Assembly (NCBI RefSeq): GCF_019375475.1
Contig: NZ_JAHXGQ010000023.1
Location: 1-40,373 of the forward strand
Direction of reading: 5' to 3'
DNA length: 40,373 nucleotides
From: Saccharothrix obliqua
Lineage (GTDB): Bacteria > Actinomycetota > Actinomycetes > Mycobacteriales > Pseudonocardiaceae
Part shown: piece after piece, positions 14,888 through 23,325 of the stretch
Numbering within the stretch: the stretch's first letter is position 1
How the letters are laid out: each line of letters starts with the position of its first letter
Translations under genes and position numbers: made by a program
Notes under the pieces: generated by a model
The model's input: the letters and a program-made list of their open reading frames with translations, nothing else
What the model was told of the DNA's origin: nothing
Databases searched by the model: none

Positions 14888-16165
14888 ATGACGTCCACCC
14901 CGCCGCCCGATCCCGCCGGATTCGTGCGCGGCCAGGGGATCCGAAGGGGTGACCCCGTGCTCGACCGCGCCCAGCGCTACACCGGCTACCAGTCCTACGA
15001 CTACCTGGAGGCGGGTGTCGACTACCGCGAGTTCAAGTTCGCGCCCGAACTGGACCGCGTGCCCGCCTACACCGGGCTCGACCTCACCGACGCCCAGCGG
15101 GCGCGGGTGACCCGCCTGCTCACCGACAACATCGTGGTGTCGCTGCACGACCACCCGACGCGGTTCCCGGAGAACATCTCCGAGACCATCGACTACAACC
15201 GCACCGGCCGCCAGCACACCGGCTTCGAGGGCCTGGCCCGCTCCGGCATGACCGCCGTCTTCGACAACTTCATGGACGGCACGTGCTGCGTCACGAGCCA
15301 AATGGGTTGGAAGTGGACCGACGTCATCGCCGACATCGGCACCCGGCTGGCCGACCTCGCCCACCAGGACTACGTCGTCGTCGCCCGCGACGTCGCCGAC
15401 ATCCGCGCCGCGCACGCCGACGGCCGCATGGCGCTGGTGGTCGCCACCGAAGCCGCCACCATGATCGAGAACGAGGTGGACCGCCTCGACATCCTCTACG
15501 GCTTCGGCGTCCGCCAGATGGGCATCGCCTACAGCGAGGCCAACACCCTCGGCGGCGGCCTCAAGGAGAAGCGCGACGGCGGCCTGACCTACTTCGGCGA
15601 GAAGGCCGTGCGGCGCATGAACAAGCTCGGCATCGCCATCGACGTCTCCCACTCCGGCGACCAGACCTCGCTCGACGTCGTCGAGCACTCCACCAAGCCG
15701 GTGTTCATCACCCACGCCGGCGCACGCGGCGTGTGGCCCACCAACCGGATGAAGCCCGACGAGGTCATCCGCGCCTGCGCCGAGCGCGGTGGCGTGATCG
15801 GCATCGAGGCCGCGCCGCACACCACGCTCTCGCCCGACCACCCGCGGCACAACATCGAGTCCGTCATGGACCACTTCACCTACTGCGTGGACCTGGTGGG
15901 CATCGACCACGTGGCGTTCGGCCCCGACACGTTGTTCGGCGACCACGTCGGCCTGCACGACGCGTTCGCCCAGCACCTGTCCATCGCCCAGGCCCACGGC
16001 CACGTCGACCACCCGCGCGTCGACTACGTGGACGGCCTGGAGAACCCGGCCGAGTGCTTCTGGAACATCGTGGCCTGGCTGGTCCGCCACGACTACTCCG
16101 ACGACGACATCGCCAAGGTCCTGGGCGGCAACGTCATGCGCGTCCTAGAGGAGGTCTGGTACTGA
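14888..16165 (+). CDS. Membrane dipeptidase-family (M19) metallopeptidase
   Basis: A 425-residue M19 protein. I start it at ATG 14888 (MTSTPPPDPAGF) because residues further upstream, to ATG 14840, are coded by the promoter-like region. Metal-site motifs are SLHDHP (normally HxD, here H-D-H), the bridging Glu in VATEAA, His in DVSHSGD and His in FITHAGARG. An Asp in FGPDTLFGD follows. M19 enzymes split dipeptides, often with a D-residue at the C-terminal position, in the cytoplasm or at the membrane; no signal peptide is seen here. The TGA overlaps the ATG of the binding-protein gene (TGATG), so the two are coupled and the dipeptidase probably acts on what the transporter brings in. Confidence 0.87.
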   Translation: MTSTPPPDPAGFVRGQGIRRGDPVLDRAQRYTGYQSYDYLEAGVDYREFKFAPELDRVPAYTGLDLTDAQRARVTRLLTDNIVVSLHDHPTRFPENISETIDYNRTGRQHTGFEGLARSGMTAVFDNFMDGTCCVTSQMGWKWTDVIADIGTRLADLAHQDYVVVARDVADIRAAHADGRMALVVATEAATMIENEVDRLDILYGFGVRQMGIAYSEANTLGGGLKEKRDGGLTYFGEKAVRRMNKLGIAIDVSHSGDQTSLDVVEHSTKPVFITHAGARGVWPTNRMKPDEVIRACAERGGVIGIEAAPHTTLSPDHPRHNIESVMDHFTYCVDLVGIDHVAFGPDTLFGDHVGLHDAFAQHLSIAQAHGHVDHPRVDYVDGLENPAECFWNIVAWLVRHDYSDDDIAKVLGGNVMRVLEEVWY

Positions 16166-17754
16166 TGCGACCGGTCACAGCGAGAAGGGCGGTCCGCGGG
16201 CTGGCCGCGGTCCTCGGCGCGGCGGCGCTGGTGGTGTCCGCCGCGGCCTGCGGCGCCGGCGGCGCCTCGGGCGGCAAGTCCGCCACCCGGATCGTCATCG
16301 GCACCACCGCCGACGTCGTCAACTACAACCCGCTGGTCGGCAACAGCCGCACCGACTCGTGGGTCACCAACCTGATGTACCCCAAGCTGATGTCGATGGA
16401 CATGGAGGGCAAGCGGGTCCCGCACCTGGCCACCTCCTGGGAGTACGCCGAGGGCGGCACCAAGGCCCGCGTCAAGATCCGCGACGACATGAAGTGGACC
16501 GACGGCAAGCCGGTCTCCGCCGACGACGTGGTGTTCACCATCGACGCCGTCGCCAAGGAGAAGATCGGTGTCGTCGCCGGCCTGATCTCCTCCTACGGCT
16601 CCGCCAAGGCGCTCTCGCCCACCGAGGTCGAGTTCACGCTCACCAAGCCCGACGGCACGTTCCTGGACAACGTCGGGTTCTGGATGGCCGTCGTGCCCGC
16701 CCACGTGTTCGGCAAGGCGCCCAGCGTCGCCAAGTTCGCCAACGACTCCGACTGGGTCTCCGCCGGGCCGTACAAGCTGACCAAGGTGGAGCGCGGGCAG
16801 CGGTACGTGCTCGACCGCGTCACGCCCTACCCGCTCGCGCCCGACAACACCCCGAACCTGGAGCAGGTCGTGTTCCGCGTCTTCGGCGACGTGAACACCG
16901 AAGTCCTCGCGCTGCGCAACGGCGAGATCGACCTGGTGGCCAACGCGCTGCCGCCGACCCTGGCCAAGTCCGTGCAGAACGACAACAAGCTCAAGACCGT
17001 CGAGATCCCCTCGCTCGGCTGGGCCCACATGCAGTACAACGTGCAGCGCGCGCCGCTGGACAAGCTGGAGGTGCGGCAGGCGCTCGCGGCGGCCGTCGAC
17101 TACGAGGCCATCCGCAAGTCCGCCCTCCAGGGCGCGGCGGTGTCGTCCGACTCCTCGGTGCTCACCCCCACGCTCAAGCAGTGGCACGACCCGTCGGCCC
17201 AGGAGTACCGGCACGACGTGGCCAAGGCCAAGGAGCTGCTCGCCAAGGCGGGCCACGCCGACGGCCTCACCCTGAGCATGATCTACGACCAGGCCGACCC
17301 CAACATCGCCAAGTGGGCCCAGCTGGTCCGCGACGGCGCCAAGGAAGCCGGCATCGAGATCAAGCTGGAGGGCCTGGAGCGCAACACCTACGTCGCCAAG
17401 GGCAGCAACCGCGACTTCGACATCTACGCCGGTTCCTGGGCGATCATGGACAACCCGCCCGCGAACCTCGGCCTGGCGTTCAAGTGCGGTGGTTTCATCA
17501 ACTACGCCAACGTGTGCGACCCCGAGCTGGACAAGCTCATCTCGCAGGCGCAGGAGCAGACCGACCCGCAGGCCGCCAAGGACCCGATCCAGCGCGCGGC
17601 GCGGATCATCTCCGAGCAGGTGTACGACAACGTGCTGTACGTGGAGAAGTTCACCTTCGCGCACGGTGCGAAGTGGACCGGGTTCGAGCAGCGGCCCAGC
17701 GAGCTGCTGTCCATCGTCAACCCGGAGTCGCTGGCCAAGGCGAAGGCGAACTGA
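16165..17754 (+). CDS. Peptide ABC transporter substrate-binding lipoprotein
   Basis: A 529-residue SBP_bac_5 family protein. The N-terminus (MRPVTARR, hydrophobic core, VVSAAAC) is a lipoprotein signal with Cys29 as the lipid site. A low-complexity GGASGGKS linker follows. The mature part has the family's landmarks (WVTNLMYPKLM, VPHLATSWEY, KWTDGKPVSADDVVFT, LDKLEVRQALAAAVDYEAIRKSAL). It binds the peptide outside the membrane and passes it to the permeases that follow. It starts on the ATG overlapping the dipeptidase stop. The ligand is unknown. The Trp/Tyr-rich C-terminal lobe is usual for oligopeptide binders. Confidence 0.9.
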   Translation: MRPVTARRAVRGLAAVLGAAALVVSAAACGAGGASGGKSATRIVIGTTADVVNYNPLVGNSRTDSWVTNLMYPKLMSMDMEGKRVPHLATSWEYAEGGTKARVKIRDDMKWTDGKPVSADDVVFTIDAVAKEKIGVVAGLISSYGSAKALSPTEVEFTLTKPDGTFLDNVGFWMAVVPAHVFGKAPSVAKFANDSDWVSAGPYKLTKVERGQRYVLDRVTPYPLAPDNTPNLEQVVFRVFGDVNTEVLALRNGEIDLVANALPPTLAKSVQNDNKLKTVEIPSLGWAHMQYNVQRAPLDKLEVRQALAAAVDYEAIRKSALQGAAVSSDSSVLTPTLKQWHDPSAQEYRHDVAKAKELLAKAGHADGLTLSMIYDQADPNIAKWAQLVRDGAKEAGIEIKLEGLERNTYVAKGSNRDFDIYAGSWAIMDNPPANLGLAFKCGGFINYANVCDPELDKLISQAQEQTDPQAAKDPIQRAARIISEQVYDNVLYVEKFTFAHGAKWTGFEQRPSELLSIVNPESLAKAKAN

Positions 17755-17758
17755 CGCC

Positions 17759-18727
17759 ATGTCCACTGCCGCCGTCGGTTTCGCCGCCCGCAGGGTGCTG
17801 CGCGGTCTGCTCACCATGTGGTTCGCGGTGACGGTCACCTTCTTCCTGCTCCGGCTGCTCCCCGGCGACCCGGCCCTGGCCATCGCCGACCCGGGCATGA
17901 CCGAGGAGCTGCGGGCGAACCTGATCGCGAGCTACGGCCTGGACCGGCCCATCCTGGTGCAGTATTGGGAGTACCTGGTCCACCTCGTCCAGGGCGACCT
18001 CGGCGTGTCGTTCCGGCAGAACCAGCCGGTGACCACCGTGCTGCTGGAACGCCTGCCCTGGACGCTGCTGCTCGCGCTGTCGGCGGTCGTGGTCACGGTC
18101 GCGGTCGGCATCCCCCTCGGGGTGCTGGCCGCGACCAGGGCCCGGTCGTGGGTCGACCGCGTCGTGCAGGTCGGCGGGGTCACCGCCCAGTCGATGTTCG
18201 TGCCCAGCATCGGCGTGCTGCTGCTGTACGTCTTCGGCGTCACCCTGGGCTGGCTGCCCATCGGCGGCGCGATCGACGAGGACGTCACCGGCCTGGCCGC
18301 CGTGGGCAGCGTCGTGGCGCACCTCGTGCTGCCGTGCCTGTCGCTGGTGCTCATCCAGCTCGGGTCCTACGTGCTGACGCTGCGCACCACGCTCATCGAG
18401 ACGCTGGGGGAGGACTACGTGTCCCTCGCCCGCGCCAAGGGCGTGACCGCGCGCAAGGTCGTGTGGAAGCACGCCCTGCGCAACGCCCTGCTGCCCACCA
18501 CCACCCTGATGGGGCTCCAGTTCAGCCTCCTGGTCGGCGGCGCGGTGCTCACCGAGACCATCTACGCCTACCCCGGCGTCGGCCGGGCGATCTTCGAGGC
18601 CGTCGGCCGCCTGGACTTCCCGGTGCTCCAGGGCGCGTTCCTGGTGCTCGCGTTCACGGTGATCATCGCCAACCTGCTCACCGACATCGCCTACGGCCTG
18701 CTCGACCCGAGGGTGAGGACGTCATGA
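17759..18727 (+). CDS. Peptide ABC transporter permease, OppB/DppB type
   Basis: A 322-residue membrane protein with the family N-terminus (RRVLRGLLTMWFAVTVTFFLLRLLPGDPA), six predicted helices, and the ATPase-contact loop DYVSLARAKGVTARKVVWKHALRN. ATG 17759 lies five bases after the binding-protein stop. The last four bases (ATGA) overlap the OppC-type gene. It forms the import channel with that protein. Confidence 0.9.
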   Translation: MSTAAVGFAARRVLRGLLTMWFAVTVTFFLLRLLPGDPALAIADPGMTEELRANLIASYGLDRPILVQYWEYLVHLVQGDLGVSFRQNQPVTTVLLERLPWTLLLALSAVVVTVAVGIPLGVLAATRARSWVDRVVQVGGVTAQSMFVPSIGVLLLYVFGVTLGWLPIGGAIDEDVTGLAAVGSVVAHLVLPCLSLVLIQLGSYVLTLRTTLIETLGEDYVSLARAKGVTARKVVWKHALRNALLPTTTLMGLQFSLLVGGAVLTETIYAYPGVGRAIFEAVGRLDFPVLQGAFLVLAFTVIIANLLTDIAYGLLDPRVRTS

Positions 18728-19590
18728 GCGTCGAGACCGCGACCGCGCTGCCCCCGTCGGAGAGCACCGCCGCGCAGACCTGGCGGGCGTTCCGCCGCAA
18801 CCCACTCGGCGTGGCGGGCGGCCTCGTGCTGGTCGCCCTCGCCCTGGTGGCGATCGCCGCGCCGCTGCTGGCCGACTACCCCAGCGGCAGCAGCGACGAC
18901 GTGCTGGTCGGCCCGTCCGCCGGGCACCCGCTCGGCACCGACGACCTCGGCCGCGACGTGTTCGGCCAAGTCGTGTGGGGCACCCGGATGAGCATCGCGG
19001 TCGGGTTCGCGGCGAGCGTGCTGGCCATCATCGCGGGCACCGCCATCGGCGTGGCGGCGGCGTACTTCAAGCGGCTGGACACCGCGCTGGGCGTGCTGGT
19101 CGACCTGTCGCTGTCGCTGCCCGTGCTGCCGCTGATGATCCTCATCGCCGCCCTGGTCGGGCCGAGCGCGACCACGCTGATCATCGTGATCGCCGCGTTC
19201 AGCTGGCCGGAGGTCGCGCGCGTCGTGCGGTCGCAGGCGATGACCGTGATGCCGCAGCAGTTCATCGCCGCGGCCAACGTGATCGGCGGCTCCAACACGT
19301 GGATCATCCGCAAGCACGTGCTGCCCGGCGTCGCGCCCGTGGTCGTGGTGTCGGTCGTGATGACCACGTCCCGCGCGGTGCTGTCCGAGGCCGGCCTGTC
19401 CTTCCTCGGCCTCGGCGACCCGGACAACTGGTCCTGGGGCACCATCCTGCACAACGCCCAGCAGTCCGGCTCCCTCACCACGGCCTGGTGGACCACCCTG
19501 TTCCCCTCGGTGGCGATCCTGCTCCTCGTGGTGTCCACGACCCTCCTCTCAGTGGCGTACAACGACGCCCGCAACCCGAAGACGAGGTGA
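18724..19590 (+). CDS. Peptide ABC transporter permease, OppC/DppC type
   Basis: A 288-residue permease with the OppC N-terminal domain (AFRRNPLGVAGGLVLVALALVAI), the conserved PLGTDDLGRDVFGQVVWGTRMSI-type segment, and the EAA loop around QFIAAANVIGGSNTWIIRKHVLP. Then comes GLSFLGLGDPDNWSWG, a hallmark of the family. Five or six helices are predicted. It is translationally coupled to the upstream permease by ATGA and followed four bases later by the M24 gene. Confidence 0.9.
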   Translation: MSVETATALPPSESTAAQTWRAFRRNPLGVAGGLVLVALALVAIAAPLLADYPSGSSDDVLVGPSAGHPLGTDDLGRDVFGQVVWGTRMSIAVGFAASVLAIIAGTAIGVAAAYFKRLDTALGVLVDLSLSLPVLPLMILIAALVGPSATTLIIVIAAFSWPEVARVVRSQAMTVMPQQFIAAANVIGGSNTWIIRKHVLPGVAPVVVVSVVMTTSRAVLSEAGLSFLGLGDPDNWSWGTILHNAQQSGSLTTAWWTTLFPSVAILLLVVSTTLLSVAYNDARNPKTR

Positions 19591-19594
19591 TCCG

Positions 19595-20758
19595 GTGGCC
19601 TTCACCCAACGGCTGCCCGCGACGTTCCACACCGACCTGCGTGCCCGGATCGGCGCGGCGCTCGACGCCGAAGGGCTGGACGGCGTGGTCCTGGACGACG
19701 CGCTGGACGTCGCCTACACCACGGGCTTCAGCCATTTCCCCAACGAACGGCCCGTGGTCGCCTACGTGCCCCGCGTCGGCGACGCCGTGCTGCTGGTGCC
19801 GGACCTGGAACGCGAGTACGCCGCCGCCCAGGACGTGCACGCGCAGGTCCTGGCCTACCCGGAGTTCCCGGGTGAGCGGTCGCCGTTCGCCGTGCTCCGC
19901 GACGCCGTCGGCGCGCCGGCCCGCCTCGGGCACGCCGGGTCCACACCGGTCGCCCGCGCCGCGGAGCTGGCGGACGTCTTCGGCCGCACGCGGTGGTCGG
20001 TCACCGACGTGGTGGACCGGCTGCGCCGGGTGAAGACGCCCGAGGAGATCACGCTGCACCAGGAGGCCGCGCGCATCGCCGACGCGATGCTGGCCGAAGG
20101 GGCGCGGCTGGTCGCCGAGAGCGCCGAACCACCCACCGAGGCCGAACTCGCGCGTCACGTCACGGGTTTCGGCGCGGCCCTCATGCACGCCGAGCACGAC
20201 GACGTCGTCGTGGTGCCCATGCTCACCGGCGGCCTGGTGTACGGCGGCGCGAACTCCGCCCAGCCGCACCGGATGCCCGGCGGCGACCGGCTGCGTGCCG
20301 GTGAGCCGTTCATGCTGTCGCTGGGGTGCGCGGTCGGCGGCCGGTTCGTGGAGAGCGAGCGCACGTTCATCCTCGGCGAGCCGACGCCCGAGCAGCGCCG
20401 CTACTACGAGGTGGTGCGCGAGGCGCAGCACGTCGGCACCGAGGCGTTGCGGCCCGGCGTGCGGTGCGCCGACGCCAACCGGCGCTGCCTGGACGTCATC
20501 CGCGCCGCCGGGCTCGGCGGGTTCCTGCGGCACCGCCAGGGCCACGGCATCGGCCTCGGCTTCCACGAGCCGCCGTGGGTGTCCGAAGGCGACGACACCG
20601 TGCTGCTGCCCGGCATGGTGCTGTCCAGCGAGCCCGGTGTCTACGTGCCCGGCCACGCCGGCTACCGCATCTCCGACACCGTCCTGGTCACCGAGGACGG
20701 CCCGCGCCGCCTGACCGGGTACCCCCGCGACATCGACGACATCGTGATTGGACGCTGA
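19595..20758 (+). CDS. M24 (pita-bread fold) peptidase/creatinase-like hydrolase
   Basis: The 387 residues have the two-domain layout of prolidase, Xaa-Pro aminopeptidase and creatinase: an N-terminal domain (LDGVVLDDALDVAYTTGFSHFPNERPVV) and the catalytic pita-bread domain from about residue 150. Of the five metal ligands normal in M24, the late ones are recognisable: His in GHGIGLGFHEPP, Glu in SSEPGVYV and Glu in LVTEDG. The two Asp positions read Ser242 (FMLSLGC) and Glu253 (RFVESERTF). That resembles the metal-free creatinase branch more than a true prolidase. The substrate could be an Xaa-Pro peptide or a C-N bond in a modified amino acid. GTG 19595 follows the permease by four bases. 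Confidence 0.82.
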   Translation: MAFTQRLPATFHTDLRARIGAALDAEGLDGVVLDDALDVAYTTGFSHFPNERPVVAYVPRVGDAVLLVPDLEREYAAAQDVHAQVLAYPEFPGERSPFAVLRDAVGAPARLGHAGSTPVARAAELADVFGRTRWSVTDVVDRLRRVKTPEEITLHQEAARIADAMLAEGARLVAESAEPPTEAELARHVTGFGAALMHAEHDDVVVVPMLTGGLVYGGANSAQPHRMPGGDRLRAGEPFMLSLGCAVGGRFVESERTFILGEPTPEQRRYYEVVREAQHVGTEALRPGVRCADANRRCLDVIRAAGLGGFLRHRQGHGIGLGFHEPPWVSEGDDTVLLPGMVLSSEPGVYVPGHAGYRISDTVLVTEDGPRRLTGYPRDIDDIVIGR

Positions 20759-20761
20759 AAC

Positions 20762-21610
20762 ATGCTGGTCGAGATCAACGGCAACCGGCTCAACGTCGAG
20801 GTGCTCGGCGACGAGCCCGGCAAGCCCACGATGATCGTGCACCACGGCGCGCCCGGCCTCGGCTCGCTGGCCGAGCCCCGCGGTTCGTTCGGGCCGTTCG
20901 CCGACCGGTACCGCGTCGTCGTGTTCGACGCGCGCGGGTCCGGCAAGAGCGAGGGCAACCCGCCGTTCACCCACGAGCAGTGGGCCGCCGACGTGGACGG
21001 GTTGCGTGCCTGGCTCGGTGTCGAGCGGGTCGTCATGGCGGGCGGTTCCTACGGCGGGTTCATCGCCATGGAGTACGCCATCCGCTACCCGGACCGGGTG
21101 TCGGCGCTGGTGCTGCGGGACACCTCGGCCGACAACGCGAACCAGGAGGCCGCCAACCGCAACGCGCTGGAGTCCTCCCGCGTCGAGGTCGACCGCGCCA
21201 AGCTGGAGCGGATCATGACCGGCACCGTCCGCGACGACGACGACCTGCGTGACTGCTGGCGGGAGATCCTGCCGCTCTACGACCACGACCTGGACTGGGC
21301 GAAGGTGGACGAGGTCGTGGCCCGCACGCCCTACCGCTACCGGACCCACAACTTCGCGTTCGCCGTCAACCAGCCCGCCTACGACATCAAACCGCTGCTG
21401 CCGGGGATCACCGCGCCCACGCTGGTCACCGTGGGCCGCCACGACTGGATCACCCCGCCCGCCTGCTCGGAGACCATCGCGGAGCTGATCCCGAACGCCG
21501 AACTCGTGGTGTTCGAGCGGTCCGGCCACTCGCCCCAGGTCGAGCAGGCGGACGAATTCCGGGCCGCGGTCCGCGATTTCCTCTCCCGGGTGGACCAGCC
21601 TGCGGCATGA
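20762..21610 (+). CDS. Proline-iminopeptidase-like alpha/beta hydrolase (S33)
   Basis: A 282-residue alpha/beta hydrolase. HHGAPGLGS gives the oxyanion-hole region (HGxPG). The nucleophile is Ser96 in AGGSYGG, the GGSxGG form used by prolyl iminopeptidases. Asp in GRHDWITPP and His in ERSGHSPQVEQ complete the triad. Between these lies a cap region (LERIMTGTVRDDDDLRDCWREILPLY) as in S33 enzymes, which remove N-terminal proline from small peptides. It lies three bases after the M24 stop in the same operon and overlaps the regulator gene by ATGA. Together with the M24 and M19 enzymes it suggests breakdown of imported proline-containing or unusual short peptides. Confidence 0.87.
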   Translation: MLVEINGNRLNVEVLGDEPGKPTMIVHHGAPGLGSLAEPRGSFGPFADRYRVVVFDARGSGKSEGNPPFTHEQWAADVDGLRAWLGVERVVMAGGSYGGFIAMEYAIRYPDRVSALVLRDTSADNANQEAANRNALESSRVEVDRAKLERIMTGTVRDDDDLRDCWREILPLYDHDLDWAKVDEVVARTPYRYRTHNFAFAVNQPAYDIKPLLPGITAPTLVTVGRHDWITPPACSETIAELIPNAELVVFERSGHSPQVEQADEFRAAVRDFLSRVDQPAA

Positions 21611-22599
21611 TGTCCGGCGACATGGACGAACTCGACTCCCTCGACCGCCGGATCGTGGCCGCGCTCCAGGTCAACGGCCGCGCGAGCTGGACGGAGATCG
21701 CCGCGCTCGCGGCCACCTCGGTCACCACGGTCGCGCGGCGCGCCCAGCAGCTGTTCGCCCGGGGTCTGATCCGGGTGGCCGCCGTGCCGCAGCAGTCCGG
21801 CGCGACCGAGCTGCTGATGGTGCGGCTCCAGTGCGCGGCGGGCACCCAGATCGAGGTGGCGCGGGCCATCGCGACCCGGCCCGAGGTGCGGTTCCTCGCC
21901 CTCGTGACCGGGTCGCACGACCTGATCGCCGAGGTGCTCGTGCCCAAGGGCGCGGCGCTCCAGGCGCTGCTGGTCGACGGGTTGCAGAACATACCCGGCA
22001 TCCAGCGCAGCGTCGCCGACCTGGAGCTGCACACCTACAAGTCCAACCACGAGTGGAGCCGGGCGGTGCTCGGCGACGGCGACTTCCCGCTGCCCGAGCC
22101 GCACGTGTGCGCCGCCGACGACCTGGACGACCTGGACCACCGCATCCTGGCCGCGCTCAGCGCCGACGGCCGGGCCGCTTTCCAAGCCGTGGCAGGGGAA
22201 CTGGGCGTCAGCGAGAGCACCGTCCGCCGCCGCTTCGAGGCCGCTCTCCACCGCGGCTGCGTGCAGGTGATCACCCTGGTGCCCGCCGCCGCGCTCGGTT
22301 TCGAGGCGGAGATCATCTACTGGCTGTCGGTCGCGCCCGCCCGGTTGCAGGCCGTCGCGGAGGAGCTGGCCGCCCACCGCGGCGTCCGGTACGTGACCGC
22401 CATGCTCGGGCAGGAGTCGTTGATGTGCGAGGTGATCCTGCCGACCAACGAGGACGTGCTGCGGTTCACCACGGAAACCCTCGCGGGCCTGGACGGCGTG
22501 CAGGCGTGGACCGCGAACGTCGAGCTGCTGACCCTCAAGCGGGGCTTCGTGCGCACCCCGTGGTCGGCGGCCCAGCTCTCCGGGGCGACCGCGTCGTAG
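21607..22599 (+). CDS. Tandem Lrp/AsnC-type transcriptional regulator
   Basis: This 330-residue protein is twice the usual Lrp length and has two copies of the HTH-plus-RAM unit. HTH 1 is LDSLDRRIVAALQVNGRASW (residues 9-28) with the recognition region TSVTTVARRAQQL. HTH 2 is LDDLDHRILAALSADGRAAF near residue 172 with SESTVRRRFEAAL. Each is followed by a ligand-sensing RAM-like domain (QCAAGTQIEVARAIATRPEV...; VAPARLQAVAEELAAHRGV...). Lrp proteins sense amino acids. The gene closes the peptide-uptake operon, coupled by ATGA, so a proline- or amino-acid-responsive control of that island is likely. The last 65 bases overlap a minus-strand small ORF. Confidence 0.88.
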   Translation: MMSGDMDELDSLDRRIVAALQVNGRASWTEIAALAATSVTTVARRAQQLFARGLIRVAAVPQQSGATELLMVRLQCAAGTQIEVARAIATRPEVRFLALVTGSHDLIAEVLVPKGAALQALLVDGLQNIPGIQRSVADLELHTYKSNHEWSRAVLGDGDFPLPEPHVCAADDLDDLDHRILAALSADGRAAFQAVAGELGVSESTVRRRFEAALHRGCVQVITLVPAAALGFEAEIIYWLSVAPARLQAVAEELAAHRGVRYVTAMLGQESLMCEVILPTNEDVLRFTTETLAGLDGVQAWTANVELLTLKRGFVRTPWSAAQLSGATAS

Positions 22600-22681
22600 G
22601 CAGGTGGTGGGCGCCCGGGTCGCCCGGTCGCGCGGGCGCGGCGAGCCGCCGCAGGTAGGTCGCCTCGTCGTCGGGTGACAT
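22535..22681 (-). CDS. Possible 48-residue peptide gene
   Basis: A short frame from ATG 22681 with GGAGG nine bases upstream encodes MSPDDEATYLRRLAAPARPG, then 28 more residues ending TTGCARSPA. It is the last open frame of the minus-strand TldD/TldE/methyltransferase group, 20 bases after the methyltransferase stop. The first 26 codons have strong G/C third positions. The last 22 lie antisense to the regulator gene and look like overlap sequence. It could be a peptide precursor, a truncated gene or chance. Another frame of the overlap reads YDAVAPESWAADHG, so a frameshifted remnant is also possible. Confidence 0.35.
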   Translation of the reverse strand: MSPDDEATYLRRLAAPARPGDPGAHHLPTTRSPRRAGPPTTGCARSPA

Positions 22682-22701
22682 GGTGTCGGCCTCCGGTGGG
22701 G

Positions 22702-23325
22702 TCACGGGGTGCGGACGCAGCGGAACAACGCCCAGCGCGGTGCGTGCGGCGGCTCGGCGGGCGGTGGGTCGAAACCGACCTCGCCCGGCTTGCCCTCGGA
22801 GAACTCGTCCAGCCGGAAACCGCAGTGGCGCAGGTCCCGCAGGTAGGTCTCCAGGCTCCGGTGGTGTGCCGGCCGACCCGCCCACGCCGGTAGGCCGGTG
22901 CGCTCGCCCTCGGCGAAGTAGCCGGCCACGCCCGCCGTGGCGCACGGGTGGTCGACCAGGAACACGAACCGGCCGCCCGGCGCGACGTGGTGGTGCAGGG
23001 TGCCCAGCAGCCGGGCCAGGTTGCGGACGTGCTGCGGCGCGGTCACCGAGACGACCACGTCGAACCGGCCCAGCCCCGCGCCCCACCAGTGGTCCAGGTC
23101 CGCGACGCGCACCTCGGCGGTGGCCGGCACGGCGGCCCGCGCCGCCGCGGCCAGGAACTCGTCCCCGGCCAGCCCGACGTAGTCGCGCGCCCGCCCGGCG
23201 GCCCGGCGCGCGACCTCCGGGTCACCGCAGCCGAGGTCCAGCACGGACCGGTCGCGCACGTCGCCGAGCAGCGCCCGCACGTGGTCGGTGCCAGCGGTGG
23301 TCAAAACCCGGCCTCCTGTCGTCAT
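22702..23325 (-). CDS. Class I SAM-dependent methyltransferase
   Basis: A 207-residue protein with the SAM motif I VLDLGCGDPEVA (about residues 30-41), an acidic motif II region (VRVADLDHWW) and motif III-like FDVVVSVTAPQHV. This is the small Methyltransf_11/25 fold. The end (RWALFRCVRTP) is typical of compact methyltransferases. The substrate is unknown. ATG 23325 overlaps the TldE stop by ATGA. An alternative TTG at 23304 has a better AGGAGG ribosome site seven bases upstream. Placed directly after the protease pair, it may methylate something the pair matures, but that is only context. Confidence 0.83.
   Translation of the reverse strand: MTTGGRVLTTAGTDHVRALLGDVRDRSVLDLGCGDPEVARRAAGRARDYVGLAGDEFLAAAARAAVPATAEVRVADLDHWWGAGLGRFDVVVSVTAPQHVRNLARLLGTLHHHVAPGGRFVFLVDHPCATAGVAGYFAEGERTGLPAWAGRPAHHRSLETYLRDLRHCGFRLDEFSEGKPGEVGFDPPPAEPPHAPRWALFRCVRTP

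Noticed and set aside
22535..23086. A 183-codon minus frame covering the methyltransferase end and the small ORF
   Set aside because: Only the last 48 codons after ATG 22681 have a ribosome site and lie outside the methyltransferase; the rest is out of frame with a clear methyltransferase.
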